The translations under genes were made by a program, and so were the position numbers. Of a stretch of 64,000 bases of DNA, positions 1-11,306 are shown piece by piece. The notes under the pieces are model-generated. The model was given only the letters and a program-made list of their open reading frames with translations. It ran no database searches and was not told the origin of the DNA. Each line of letters starts with the position of its first letter. Position 1 is the first letter of the stretch. This DNA is from Pyropia yezoensis (Eukaryota; Rhodophyta; Bangiophyceae; Bangiales; Bangiaceae), in assembly GCA_009829735.1 (NCBI GenBank), contig CM020620.1:19034381-19098380 (forward strand), written 5' to 3'.

Positions 1-622
1 GCGCCTCGGTGGGGTGGGGGAAAACGGGTTGCGTGCCGCCGGGCCTTGGCGGCGGCGGCTACCCCAAGCGGTGACAGGTCTCGACGGGGGGGGGGGGGGC
101 TTGGTCGCGGACCTATGGACCCTTGCCAGGCCATCCTTCCGTAGACGAGCTGGAAAGGCGGCTGTGCCACGCATCGTGCGGGAAGGGATCCGGTGGGGGA
201 ACGGCGGATGGGGGCCAGCTCACCACCCAAACGGAAAAGGGCGACTCGGGGGGGGGGCGCCCGCGGGGGGTGGGGGGGTGTCCGTTTTTTTTTTGCGACC
301 GCGGCCGTCGTGGCGGGACGGGAGAGTGCCGGCCACGGGGTGAGGGCCTGCTGGTGAGTCGCGAGTTTAGACTTGGATTACAAGTATATCTCTTGGAAGG
401 AGAAACTTACACTCGTTTCCAAGTCCAGCACTGTCCAGCGGTGCTGCAGCAGGGGTCGTGCTGACAAGTCGGACTGGGCAACAGCCAGTCCACCTCACGA
501 CCGGTGCGACACGCCATGGGACGATGTCATCGTGTGACGCACAGACAAAAAAAAATAGACGTACGCCATGGCCATCGCAGGACGCACGCACCCTTCACAC
601 GCTGCCCCCCCCTTCCACCCGC
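1..622. other. no gene supported; downstream flank of the SNARE gene
   Basis: G-rich runs fill 90-310 and a more AT-balanced stretch covers 360-600, which fits the 3' flank of the minus-strand gene that stops at 623. The overlapping short frames here are Arg/Gly/Pro-rich with no recognisable domain. Confidence 0.5.
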
Positions 623-1555
623 TCACTTCAGCATCGTCTTGACCTTGTCCGCATTCGCCTTGGTCCGCCGCGACGTCTCGAGCGTGTACTCATTCACCGT
701 CGACACGAGGCCCTCCTGGTAGGTCAGCTCTGAGTTCATCGCACTCGCCAGGCCCTTCATGTCGGCGAGCGCCCCCGAGATGGCATCCAGGTCCTCGTCC
801 TGCTTGCGCAGCGCCGACGCGACGCCGGTCGAGTAGCCAGCATACTCCTCACGGCCGCCGACGCCCGCGGCGCCGCCAACGGCGCGGGCGGCCTTGCCCT
901 TCTTGGACGCCACCAGCTGCTCGTCCAGCAGGTCTGCCCGGTCATCGTCGTCGCCCCCGCCGCCACCACCCCGGGCGGCCTCGTCCCGCTCGCGGAGGCC
1001 ATCCAGGTCCAGGCTGTCCACCCCCCCGTCGCGGAGCGCGTCGCGCTCCTTGGCCTCCTTGCGGCCCAGCTTCTTTTGCTTGTCCAGACCCTTGCCCGGC
1101 CGCTTCGCACGAGAAAACATCCGGACATACACGGGCTTGGTCATCTTGTCAATGACCTTTTCCGACTTGTCCAGGCAGTCGTGGACGCGCTCAATGTCGG
1201 CAGTCATCCCCTCCAGCTGCTTGGTCTGGTCCTTGAGCGTAGCGGCCGTGTTGACCCCAATGGACCGCGCCTCGAGGGCCAGCGCCAGCGACCGCTTGGT
1301 GCCCTCATTGCCCGCTGCGGCCTGCGCTAGGGCGTGCTCCTCCAGCTCCGCAACGGACATTTGCTCCATCTCCGCGGCGGTCGGCTCCCGCCCAGACGCG
1401 GCGGAGCGGCCGCCGCGGCTGCCCCCCGACGGCGCATCGCCGAGGAGGTCGTCAAACGAGTCGGCAGGGGGGGGGGGGGGGGACGACGGCCCGCCGCTAG
1501 CGGGTTCGTCCAGCAGCACCACGCCGCCGCCGCCCTTCTTCTTCTTGGAAAACAT
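623..1555 (-). CDS. SNAP-25/SNAP33-like Qb+Qc SNARE
   Basis: This is a membrane-fusion SNARE that contributes two of the four helices of a SNARE bundle at a target membrane. The chosen start, MFSKKKK, gives 310 residues, near the length of plant SNAP33. An upstream in-frame start would only add a Pro/Leu/Phe-rich leader unlike the family. The N-terminal part is Gly/Pro/Ala-rich with a basic KKKK cluster. The Qb helix carries LKDQTKQLEGMTADIE, with the central-layer Gln in KQLEGM. A charged linker with poly-Gly and Asp-rich stretches follows. The C-terminal Qc helix carries MKGLASAMNSELTYQEGL, with its central Gln in YQEGL, and ends DKVKTMLK. No cysteine cluster or transmembrane segment is visible, so membrane attachment would rely on partners or basic residues. 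The frame is uninterrupted. Family assignment is firm; the exact paralogue is not. Confidence 0.88.
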   Translation of the reverse strand: MFSKKKKGGGGVVLLDEPASGGPSSPPPPPADSFDDLLGDAPSGGSRGGRSAASGREPTAAEMEQMSVAELEEHALAQAAAGNEGTKRSLALALEARSIGVNTAATLKDQTKQLEGMTADIERVHDCLDKSEKVIDKMTKPVYVRMFSRAKRPGKGLDKQKKLGRKEAKERDALRDGGVDSLDLDGLRERDEAARGGGGGGDDDDRADLLDEQLVASKKGKAARAVGGAAGVGGREEYAGYSTGVASALRKQDEDLDAISGALADMKGLASAMNSELTYQEGLVSTVNEYTLETSRRTKANADKVKTMLK

Positions 1556-2343
1556 CACGAGGCGGGTGCAGGTGAGGGTGGGAAGGAGGGAAGGAGGGAG
1601 GGAATACAGGAAGAGCGGGGGGGGAAATGAAAGGAAAGAGAGGTGGGGGACGGGGAGGGGGAAGGGGGCAGAAGGGGGGTTGAGGTGGGGAGAGAACCAA
1701 CACCAGGCGAAGGGAGCGGGGTAGGCCCGGCCAGCCACCCGGGCTTGTGGCGGCCGGTCGCCGTCGGCCAGCTACGTGACGACGTCACTAGGCAGCGGGG
1801 AATTCCGCAACGTCGGGGGGGGGGGCGGGAGGGCCTAGCAGCGGCCCCTTGTCGCACTAGGCCTGCCCGTTCCTGCAGGCACGAAGTGCCGGTGGGGGAG
1901 AGAGAGGAGAGAGATGCCTGCGACCGCTGCCCCCACGCGACCCCCCCTTGGCGAGCCGCCACGCCACGCCACGCCAGACCCCCCCCCCACAACCGCGCCC
2001 AGGCACTGTGCAAGCACGGCCTCGGGCAGAAAAGCCCAAAGATGAGCCAGTCGGGCGCGAGGCAGAAATTTTCTGGCCCCACCGCTCAGGGCCCCCACAA
2101 ATGTGCGAGAAGGCGAATAATTCCTGGGGGTCTCAGTCGATCTTGTATCGGTGCCACGTGCCGGGACGGCTGGTCGTGTTTCGTTGCAGCCCCGGTCCAG
2201 GGGAAGAAAGATTACATTGGGAGCGCTGTCGAGCGGAGAAAGAAAGAAAACAGCCCTGGCGAGCACCCGTACGCACAGCCCGAGGGCCTCTCGGTTTTGT
2301 TTTTTTTGCCACCTGCCCATCCCCCCCTCCCCCCTTCCCGGCC
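1556..2343. other. intergenic: SNARE promoter side and pseudokinase 3' side
   Basis: This spacer lies between two minus-strand genes. The 1560-1690 part is purine-rich (GGGAAGG-like runs) and would be the 5' untranslated region or promoter of the SNARE gene. I see no coding domain and no clear TATA element. Confidence 0.4.
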
Positions 2344-5191
2344 CTATGACCGCCACCGCCGCCCCTTGCCCTTGCTCGCCGCCCGCGCCGCCACCCCCGC
2401 TACGAGCGCGTCCATGCCGCCGCCACCGCCCGTCGGCGGCACCGCCGCGACGGCCATCGATGGCGGCACCGCCGCGACGGCCATCGATGGCGGCACCGCC
2501 GACGCTGCCACAACCGGCCCCGGTGCCGCAGCGGGTGCCGCCGCCGGTGACGCCGCCGCCGTCGTCACCGCCGTCGTCCCCCCCGAGCCGCGGCTCCCCC
2601 GGGATGACGCGCCGCCCCCCGGTGGGCGCACGCGCGCCAGCCCCACCGCCGACGACACCTCTGCGGCGGTGAGGATGAGGCCCGGCGGGATGGGCGGCGG
2701 GGGGCGGGCGATCCACGCGTCGTCCCCGCCACAGCCGCCGCCGCCGGCAGCCGCCGCGCCGCCAACACCCCCCACCCCACCAGTCGCCGCGGCGACAGCA
2801 GCCAGGCCCGTCGAGGCGGCGGCGGCGGCAGCGGCGGCGGCGGCGGCGTCGATAACCACTGGCGGGGCGCCCTCGGTAAACCACGGGTGCGCTCGGAGCT
2901 CGGCGAGGCCGACGCGCGCCGCCGGGTCGCGCTCCTCCAGGATGCCCTTGAGTAGCGCCCGCACCAGCTGGGACGTTTCGGGCTTGCGCGGCACCCGCAG
3001 GGTGCCCCGCACAATCGCCGCCTGCACGTCGGCCGCCGAGGGTGAGACGGCGCCCGCGGTGGCACCGCCGCCGCCGCCGGCGGTGGAACCGGCGGCACTC
3101 AGTGGGGGGACGCTGCCGCCCCCCACTGGCGGCGGCGGCGGCACAAACGGCGGGCGCCCATAGAGCATTAAGAAGAGCACTGCCCCAATAGCCCACACGT
3201 CCGCCGCAAACGCGGCGCGGGGGGTGGCGGGCGGCGGCGGGCCGCCCGGCCCGCCCAGCCAGCACAGCTCGGGGGCGAGGTAGGCGGGGGAGGCCCCCCC
3301 CAGGCGGGCGCGCAGGGCGGCGGGGGTGGAGGGCGCGCCCGCGCCCAGCGGGTTGAGCTTGACCGTTCCGTCGACGGCGCGGAGGACGGTCTGCGGGCGG
3401 ATGTCCCCGTGCGGGAGGCCCGCCGCGTGGAGGGCGGCGGTGGCGGCAATAACGCCCGCAATCACCTCCCGCGCAATGCGCTCGGGGAGGGCATGCGGCG
3501 CGGCCGAGCCGCGGCTGCCCTCCACCACCACCCCCCGCGCGGCGTGCTCAAAAATGACATACGCCCCCGCCGGGGGAGGGGGCGGCGGTGGTCCGCCCGG
3601 CGCGGGAGGCGACGCGCCCCCGCCGCCATCGTCGTCCTCATCATCGGATTGTGGGGGCGGCGGCAGGGGGGTCAACACCTCGCGGTAGGCGAGGAGGTTT
3701 GGGTGCCGCAGCCGCTTCAGCACCGCCACCTCCTCGGCCGACCGGAGGAGCACCTCGGCGGCGGCGGCAGGTACCCACCGGACGCCCACAAACGTGCGGG
3801 CCGAGCGGCTCAGCGCGAGCCGTGCGGCGCCATTGTGCCCCCGCACGCGGCCCAGCAGCACGTAATCATTGACGGCGGGGAGGTCCCGTGCGGGCACGCC
3901 ACCCCACGCGTCCTCGACCAGGTCATAGTCCTCGCGCTCGGGTTCGGGGGCGCCCACCCCGGGCGGCGTCTCCACCGCCGCTTGCAGTGGAACCAACACT
4001 GATAGGCAACGACCCCAGACGGCCGCCTCGGGGGCCGACGAAAACATGAGCGCCAACCGCCGCCCGCCCGCCGTCTCGACAGCCAGCTCCTTGTCCACCA
4101 CCCGCAGGGCAGTGACCTTGGACAGCCGCAGCGCGTCGGCCGGGACGCCATCCTTTTTCGACGTCCACACCAGCCGGGACACGTCGGGGGAGAGCCACAC
4201 CCGCCGGGCGCCCCACCGGAAAAAGGGCTGCCGCTTGTAGCACGCCATGCCGCCCAGCAGCTCCACCGCGCACTCGAGGGGCGTCCGCTGCCCGACGGGC
4301 CGCTCGCGGCACGTATCCCACAGGTCGGGGGTGGCGGCCACGGCGGCGAGCTCCGGGTCGGGCGCGTCAGGGGCGAGCGGCGGGGCGACCGCCGCCGCGG
4401 GCCGCCCCGACCCAAATGACGACCGCCGCCGCGACGCAGACGACGCGTCTGACTGGCGGCCAACGGGCGCGGGGGGAGTGCCCACTGCGACGCCACCGCC
4501 GCCGCCGCCGCCGCCGCCGCCCCCCCCGCCCGACGGCGCAGGGGGTGACCACCCCGCCCCGCCGCGACCGCCGCCGCGTCGTGGCACGGGGGGCGACGGC
4601 CGCCGGCGGGCGGCCACGCCGACCGGCGGCGCCGCGCCGCTGGTGCTGCCGTGCGCGGGGGGAGACCAGCGGGGCGGCGCCCCCCCCCCGCCGCCCGCCG
4701 CCCCCGCCCCGCCCGCATCGTCGCTGCTGCCCCCGTCCGCGTCGCCGACGCGACGGCGGAAACGGCGGGGCGGGCGGCCGCCGCGGGTGTGGCCAACGGC
4801 GGTGCGCCTGCCGTCCCGCCGCCCCTCCCGGCCGTCGCTGTCATCTGTGCCGCTGCCGCCGCGAACACCACCCCCGCCGACCTGCGCCCCCGCCCGCGCC
4901 TCCCGGTCCTCTGCGTTGAGCTCCTCATCCGACTCGACGGTCAGCCACGACTGGGCAGAGAGGTTGGAAAAGTTGGACGACGACGGCACCAACAGCCCGG
5001 CGCCGCTGCTGCCACCGTCGCTTTCACCGCCGCTGCCGCCCGAGGAGGATGCCTTCCTGCCGCCGCCGCCGCCGCTGCCGCCACCTTCCCGGCTGCTCCG
5101 GTCGCCGGGAGAAGGCCTCACCGCCCCCTCTCCGCCACCACGACCACTACGCCCCCCCCCCCGACGGCGGGGGACGTAACCATCGTCCCCA

Positions 5192-5224
<33 letters not shown>

Positions 5225-5961
5225 ACGTCAGGCTCGGCCGCCGCGGCCGCGGCCGCCACGTGCGTCGCCCCCCCAGCCCCCCGCCAGGCGGCGCCCTCCA
5301 CCCCCCGCAGCAGCGCCTCGTCCAGCTCCTCATCGCCCACAACACCCACCACCACATCGTCCTCGTCCTGGCCGCCGCCGCCGCCGCCACCACCGTCGGA
5401 TGGGTCGGTGGCCCCCCACCCGCCATCATCATCGCCCACAGGCGGCGGTCCGCCACGGGGGCCACCGCCACCGGCGGCACGCCCACGGCGGCGGCGGCCA
5501 AAGCGGGGGCCGGGTGGGGAGTCCTGCAGCGCCCGCCCCTCGGCCGAGGAAGCCTCGGCGCCCGCCGACGCGCGCCCGCCGCCGCCGCCGCCGCCACCGC
5601 CCGCCGCCGCTGGTGGGGAGGTGCCCGGCGGGGCGTCGTCCCGCCACCCCCCCCCCCTCGCTGCACCAGCGCCGCCGCTGCCACCCACCTTGCCAGCCGC
5701 CTTTCCCGCCCGTGCCCGGCGGCCACCCCCACCCCCACCCCCACCCCCACCCCCGTACCCGCCCCCGTCCCCATCCCCGCCGCCACCATCCCCGCCGCCG
5801 CCCCCCCCGTCGCCAGCAACGCTGCCGCCGCCGCCACTCCCGCTGGTCCCCCCCGACACGACCGACATGCGCGGGGGCGGCTCGGCGCCATCGTCCGGCC
5901 GCGGTACGCCCACGGCGGGGTCGTCATCCACGTCCACGACCACCGACGCGGCGGCGTCCAT
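2344..5961 (-). CDS. PH domain plus kinase-like (probable pseudokinase) protein
   Basis: A 1205-residue frame starting at MDAAASVV. Residues 1 to about 560 are low complexity: Gly runs, an 11-residue Asp run from a GTC repeat, and Ser/Arg patches. A PH-like segment lies near 570-665, with QPFFRWGARRVWLS, TSKKDGVPADALRL and a tryptophan in the last helix. A protein-kinase fold spans about 697-1027. The C-lobe is well kept, with YLAPEL, AADVWAIGAVLFLMLYG and AHPWFTEG, and resembles CaMKK/CAMK-type kinases. Catalytic positions are degraded. The ATP-binding lysine position reads VGVRW (Arg), the Gly loop reads GRVRGHNGAA, the catalytic loop reads HGDIRPQTVL (Asp kept, Asn replaced), and the DFG position reads LNPLG, so the metal-binding Asp is gone. 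I infer a membrane-recruited pseudokinase scaffold. The frame is open throughout, so decay is unlikely. Confidence 0.72.
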
Positions 5962-6148
5962 GGCGGACCGACGACGACGCCCGCCGCGCCGGCACAACCC
6001 TAGACGCCGCGCAAAGAGCGGGAGAGGGGGGGGGGGGGGGATGGGGCGGGACGGGGCGGGGCGGGGCGGGGCGGGGCGGTGCGCGTGTGGTGCGGTGCAG
6101 TGACAGGGGGGGGGAAAGGGGGAAAGTCGGGGGGGGGGGGGGGGGGGG

Positions 6149-6171
6149 AGAGAGAGAGAGAGAGAGAGAGA
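6149..6171. repeat. (AG)n microsatellite
   Basis: An uninterrupted AG dinucleotide array directly follows a G run. Confidence 0.9.
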
Positions 6172-6235
6172 AGGGGGGGAGCGGCGCTTCGCGGGGGAGT
6201 GAGGGGCACACGTGCACGCCGTCGGTGGTGGACCC

Positions 6236-6299
6236 GGTGGCGGTCCCGGTGGCGGTCCCGGTGGCGGTCCCGGTGGCGGTCCCGGTGGCGGCGTCCCGG
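6236..6299. repeat. 12-bp minisatellite GGTGGCGGTCCC
   Basis: Five tandem copies of GGTGGCGGTCCC, followed by a degenerate copy. The unit is a multiple of three, but no host protein is evident. Confidence 0.9.
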
Positions 6300-6591
6300 T
6301 GGCGCGGTCTCAGCGGCGTTCCCGGTAGCAGGCAGGCGGCGGCGGCGGCCCCGGTGGGTTGCGGCAGCGGCGGCAGCGGCGCGGCGGGCGTGGCGCACCC
6401 CACCCCACGGGGGCAGGGACGGCCGCGTCGGCCGCCGCGGCCTGCGCGGGTGGGGGGCGCTGTGGGTGCGCCACCAGCAGCGCGGGCGGCAGGTGCGCCT
6501 CCCCCTCGACCCCCACCCCCACCCCCACCCCCCCCCCCCCCCCCCCCCCCAACAAAGCCCCCCCCCCCCCACCCCCGCGCGCCGCCCCCCA

Positions 6592-6640
6592 CCCCCCCCC
6601 CCCCCCCCCCCGCGCGGGGGGGGGGGGGGGGGGGGGGGGG
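6592..6640. repeat. C-run facing G-run, potential long hairpin or quadruplex
   Basis: A run of about 20 C is followed by GCGC and then about 25 G, so one strand can fold into a near-perfect hairpin of about 20 bp. Either run can also form a four-stranded structure. Confidence 0.85.
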
Positions 6641-6684
6641 TAGGGGGGCCGACGCAGGCCACGTGGGCCGCTGCGGGGGTGGTG

Positions 6685-6715
<31 letters not shown>

Positions 6716-6718
6716 GCG

Positions 6719-6750
<32 letters not shown>

Positions 6751-7498
6751 GGCGGCAGTGGCAGCAGCCCCGCCTCGTGGCCGGCAGCAGTGGGACGCGC
6801 GCGCGCGTGGCGGCGTGTGGCGGCAGCACAAGGGCGGGTGGTGGTAGCGGGGTGGTGGGGTGGTGGTGGGGGGGGGGGTGGTGGCACCGCCAGAGTCCCC
6901 TCCCGGCTGCGGCTCGGTTCGGCCACCGCGCCAACCCCCCACCCCCTCCTGGGGTGGGGCGGCACAGACCCCCGCCGGCGGCGGGTCAGGGCCAGGCACA
7001 CACAACCACCGCTGTGGGTGGGAGGGGCCGGCGGGGGGGGACAGGGAGGGGGGGACGGGGAGGGGCTGTGACGGACGCCGCCGGTGGGTGTAGGGCAGCA
7101 GCACACAGCGGTGGGGGGGAACCGCGGCGCCGACGGCGACTGCTCGTCAGAACGGGGCAGGCCGCGCGGGGGGGGGGTGGGGGGGGGGGGGGAGCCGGGG
7201 AGGGGGGGGGCGGGACGGTCAGGGAGCAGGCAGCTGCTGCCTTGGGGGGGGGGGGGGGGAGTCGTCGCAGAGGGTTGGGGGCGGGGGTGAGGGAGGGAGG
7301 GGGGGAGGCGCGGAGGGCGCGGGGGGGGGGGGGTGGGGGGGGGGGGGGAAGGCGCGACCGCGGCCGCCGTGCGCAACGACACGCCACCGCCGGCGTTGGC
7401 GGCTGCCGCCGCGGCGCCGCGGGTGGGCGCGCGCACCCCACGGGCGCCCGCGGGCGTGCAGGCAGACCGGGAGGAGGGGGGGGGGGGGGGGTGCGGGT

Positions 7499-7631
7499 GG
7501 GGTGGTGGGGGTGGGGTGGTGGGGGTGGGGGGTGGGGGTGGGGGTGGGTGGGGGTGGGGTGGTGGGGGTGGGGGTGGGGGTGGGGGTGGGTGGGGGGGTG
7601 GGTGGGGGGGGTGGGTGGGGGGGGGTGGCGC
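7499..7631 (+). repeat. GGGGTGGTGGG-type quadruplex-prone array
   Basis: A G-rich array with single-T interruptions (GGGGGTGGGG and GGTGGTGGG variants) covering about 130 bp. It contains more than eight G3+ runs separated by one or two bases, an ideal quadruplex pattern. Confidence 0.85.
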
Positions 7632-7789
7632 CGATGGCTGTGACGCCGTCAACAATGGTGGCGCAGGGCAGGCGGGGCGGGGGGGTGGGGTGGGGGGGGG
7701 GGGGGGGGGGGGGGGGTGGGTGGGCGCCACGGGGCAACGCCCGCGCGGGGTCGGTGCCCCTCTCCCCCCCCCCCCTCCTGCCCGCGGGG

Positions 7790-7849
7790 CTGCAGCCGGC
7801 TGGCCGGCCGCGCCCAGCCGGCTGGCCGGCCGCGCCCAGCCGGCTGCAG
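7790..7849. repeat. 22-bp palindromic tandem repeat closed by 12-bp inverted ends
   Basis: Two full copies of a 22-bp unit starting CAGCCGGCTGGCC, plus a partial third. The block starts CTGCAGCCGGCT and ends with its reverse complement AGCCGGCTGCAG, so the whole block is a compound palindrome. Confidence 0.85.
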
Positions 7850-9081
7850 CCCCCCCCCCCCCCCCCCGGGCAGCGCGCGTACGTACAGTAGTGGAGGCGG
7901 CGGCGGTGGCGGGGGGGGAACACGACGCCCAAGCCGGGGCTCGGGCAGACCGCCAGTGGTGGTGGTAGGGGCGGGGGTGGGGGTGGGGGTGGGGGTGGTG
8001 GCACGGCGGGGGCGTGTGCGTTGGTGTGGCAGCGGCGGCAGCGGCGGCGGCGGCGGCGGGCGCGGCGGGGGGGGTGTGGCCAGCGGCAGGGAGAGCGCCC
8101 AAAAAAAAAAAAAAAGACACCCCACCGCGCGCTCCCCCCCACAGCCCCCGCCCCGCTCGGCCGTCCCTCAGCCACGGGTGGCACCACCTCCACCGTCGGG
8201 TGACACCCACCCCCCCCCCCCCGCCCTCGCCCCACCCCCCACCCATTTCCCCACCAGCCACACCTCCCTCCCTCCCTCCCTCCCTCTCCCTCGCCCCTCA
8301 CCGCCCCCCCCCCCCCCCCCCCCACCACCACACGGCCAGGCTGGCTCCTGCAAAAACAACACCCCCCCCTCGGCCGGGCAGCCAAGCTGGGTAGCGGCCT
8401 ATCTACGTATATATCCCATGCGCGCGTGCGGGGGGCACGTGGCCGGCCCGCGGGGGGCGCCACCTGGCCGCTCGGCGGCCGCCCCCCCCCCCCCTCCCTG
8501 CTCCCCTCACCACCACCACCACCTCCCTGCGCCAATGCAACTCCCAGCGTGGAGAAACGCCACCGGCGGCCACCAAAAAAAGAAAACAAAACACATAGAA
8601 ACGGCCCTGCCGGCGCCACGCGTGCACGTGCGTGGGCGGGGCCGCCGTTTCCCCACCCCATCCCCCAACACCCCACACCCCGCCCCCCCCCCCCCCTCCC
8701 CCCCCGCTCTCCCACCACAGCACAGAGCCTATCCAGGGGGGGGGGGGGGGGGAGGCGTGGCGCGCACTCTGGCGCGTGCCGTCTCTCCCCAAGCCGGGGG
8801 CGGCCCCTCTCTCCACCCACCCAACACTCCCACCGGGTGTGCTCCTAGCAGACGGGTGGGCAACCGCATTGGGCTGACAGCGCCCACGCCGCCACGCCTT
8901 GGCAGGAGTGCAGTGGGGGGGGGGGGGCGTGGGTTGGGGGGGGGTGGAAACGTCCAGGTGGAGGAAGGTGGTGGAGCAGGGGGGGGGGCGGGGGGGGGGG
9001 GCTTGTGCCGCTGCTGGTGCCTTCGTCGCTGCTGCTGCAGCCACCGCCGCCATCGTCTGTTGCCGCTCAAAGCCCATCAAA

Positions 9082-9192
9082 ACCCTTATTTCGACGGCAA
9101 CTCGATGGGCCTCGGAAGGCCTGCTAAGGCAGGGATTCGATGGAAGTCCAATGGGACTCGATGGGACCCCGGCTCGATGGGACTCGACGGCA
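9082..9192. repeat. degenerate CTCGATGGGAC repeats
   Basis: Several imperfect copies of CTCGATGGGAC (CTCGATGGGCCTCG, ACTCGATGGGACC, CTCGATGGGACTCGACGG) occur within about 110 bp. No function is evident. Confidence 0.6.
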
Positions 9193-9509
9193 TTCTTTAT
9201 CGAGCGAAAGTTTTACAGTCTCGATACAATACACGCCGTACAGCTAACACTTCGGCGTCGGTCTCGAGTGAGAACCAGAACACCCAGTCCGCAGCGCGGC
9301 CCATGTGGTACTTTTTTTTGATTCCCGGCCGGGGTTTTATCCCCGTCGATGCGGCTTGGTATTCCTACCGATATTACGTTTCTTCTACCTCTGACCCCCT
9401 CCCACACGCAGCCGCTGGGACATACAGCACGACGTGGCACGTCGCGCCGTTCTACGTGCGTGCGCCACACGAACTTGAACACTCCTCGCGCACGGAAGTT
9501 GTTGCAGTA

Positions 9510-9536
9510 CCGGGAGTGCGCCAATAGATGGTGAGT
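9510..9536 (+). repeat. left terminal inverted repeat
   Basis: Begins CCGGGAGTGCGCCAATA immediately after TA at 9508-9509. Confidence 0.8.
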
Positions 9537-10543
9537 TTTAACCCTGTTTATTTTTCTACAGCTACGTCTACTGCTCGTACCAGACCAGAAGTGGGCTCAT
9601 CAGAAAGAGCAAGAGGAGCTTGTTTTTCTGATGCAACATTATCTCTGGTGTCTGCAAGGCCACCCTTGTAGCTCCCGTGTGTATTTCTCCCGAAACGCGT
9701 GCGCTGAGGGCCTCTCTGTGCCCCTAACGATGGGGACTGTCAGCTCCCTCCAGGGGCCTCTGTTCAGGGGTGTGTACAGCCCGGACGTGTGGCACTGCAG
9801 TCCTCTGACGCGACAGCGGAGCACTCCGTTCCTTAACCCCTCACGCCCATGACGGAGCGGACTGGCCACCGACAAGACCACCGCAGGCGGCTGGTGGGCG
9901 CGGCTGTTCCTTCTCCTCCGCACCCCCCACCCCCCCCCTCCCCACCGTTCCGCTTGTGTTTGATATTGCTCCCCACCTCCGCCTTTGCGCGGGGGCGGCA
10001 CTTCGCGCCTTCCCCCCTTCCTTCCCGCGACCCCCCCCCGCCCCATAGTCCTGCTTGTAGTCGGCGTGTGAGCTACAAGAGGAAAGCCCGCGAGCTGGGA
10101 GAGACGCCGCGGTGACCAACGGCGGAGGTGATCATGAGCTGGAGGGAATGAGGAATGCTGAGCAGCCCTGCGGGGTAACCGCAGGGAACATGGATGTGGA
10201 CGGCGCCCTCGGGGCAACCAGGATGGGGCCGCACATCATGCTCTTCCAGGATGGGGGACCATCGCGACATGACTGACAATTTCGTGTGCGGCCGCACTGG
10301 ACCCTGCTGACAAGGGCCTTCCTGGCCCCCACTGTGGCCGTATCTGCGTGAAGAGGGAGAGGGCTCCATGAGCTACAATTTGTCGGTTCCACCTCTGCCG
10401 ATTGCTGTGTTTCTCGTCCCTTTTTCTCTCTCTTTGCCTGTTTCTTACCCCCGTTTTATTCCCTTCTTTTATTTGTTTATCTAAAAATCGGCCATTGCGG
10501 GCCCGTGAGCGGCGATTTCTGGCGACTCGCGATCTTTAGGAGC

Positions 10544-10570
10544 ACTCCCCATGTATTGGCGCACTCCCGG
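10544..10570 (-). repeat. right terminal inverted repeat
   Basis: Its reverse complement begins CCGGGAGTGCGCCAATA. It is followed by TA at 10571-10572. Confidence 0.8.
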
Positions 10571-10572
10571 TA

Positions 10573-11306
10573 AACGGAGGCGCACTGTCCGGTACAGTGC
10601 CGTGAGCCTGCACCTGGGAAGCCGCCGCCACGGGGTGAATCACGCGGCTTGGATATCACCCGGCCACCACCAGGTACCGCCGCCACATGTCTACAACTCA
10701 GCACCGGGCCATGCCTTAGAAGGACCGTCACGTCACAAAGGAGACAACCACGTCAAGGAGAACACGAAAGGTACACGTGCCAAGTCAGAAAAAGCAAGTG
10801 ACAAAGAATGAATGTGCGTACAGACACCGGGCACTGACGAGCGACCACCGGACAGAATGAGCTCTCACTCACGTATCCAATCCAACACTGCCTGCCTGGA
10901 GCGTCCCCTTGCCACGACACCCACACAAGGAGCACACTGTCCCTGCATGCCCCTCTGGTCCGCTCATACACACTCTCAGACACACCCGCTCATCTTCTCC
11001 CACCGGCCACCCCCGCACCCACCCCAGTCTCCCGTCCGTTGCAACGCACTCGCTGCTTCGCAACTTCCCGCATCCTGGTCTTCCCGACTATAGTTCGAGG
11101 TGCTCCGCAAGTCAGTGGACGGGCATGGATGGTGCTCGCCCTCCACCGCCCCTCCACCACCCCTCCACCACCCCTTCATCCCCCTACCAACCCACCAGCC
11201 GACCACGCCTTCATCCCACCCCCCCCCCCCCCCCCCCCCGCCCACCCCTCACCAGTCCCGACCCCCCCATCCAGACTGTGTCAGTCTAATAAGTGTCTTC
11301 GGCCAG
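10573..11306. other. no gene supported
   Basis: Less GC-rich than its surroundings, with CCACCCCTCCACC-like pyrimidine runs near 11140-11260. No domain is seen in any frame. Confidence 0.5.

Larger units (their letters stand above)
5962..9507. other. low-complexity G/C-run desert without a supported gene
   Basis: About 3.5 kb of long G or C runs, GGGT/GGGGT arrays, minisatellites and short palindromes. Very long frames exist in several phases on both strands, but they translate to Pro, Gly or Arg homopolymers with no domain, which is expected when stop codons are scarce in G/C runs. From about 9060 the composition becomes more balanced. I see no gene. Confidence 0.6.
9510..10570. mobile_element. 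non-autonomous DNA transposon, TA-flanked, about 27-bp TIRs
   Basis: The left end CCGGGAGTGCGCCAATA is repeated exactly in inverted orientation at the right end. The match extends through an ATGG-GAGT block, giving about 25 of 27 matching positions. Both ends are bordered directly by TA (9508-9509 and 10571-10572), as expected for a duplicated TA target used by Tc1/mariner-type and some related transposases. The 1,061-bp interior has no recognisable transposase; its frames are Pro/Arg-rich without motifs. I infer a MITE-like or internally deleted element that would depend on a transposase elsewhere. The superfamily cannot be fixed from TIR and TA alone. Confidence 0.75.

Noticed and set aside
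5049..7643. An 864-codon plus-strand frame and several longer minus-strand frames over 5-9 kb
   Set aside because: They overlap the pseudokinase gene on the other strand or translate to Pro/Gly/Arg homopolymers; open frames are expected where G/C runs exclude stops.
7790..7849. Direct repeats as a CRISPR array
   Set aside because: The 22-bp units are contiguous and self-palindromic with no spacers, in a eukaryotic context.
8101..8115. A run of 15 A as the poly-A tail of a retroposed gene
   Set aside because: No coding remnant precedes it and no flanking duplication is visible.
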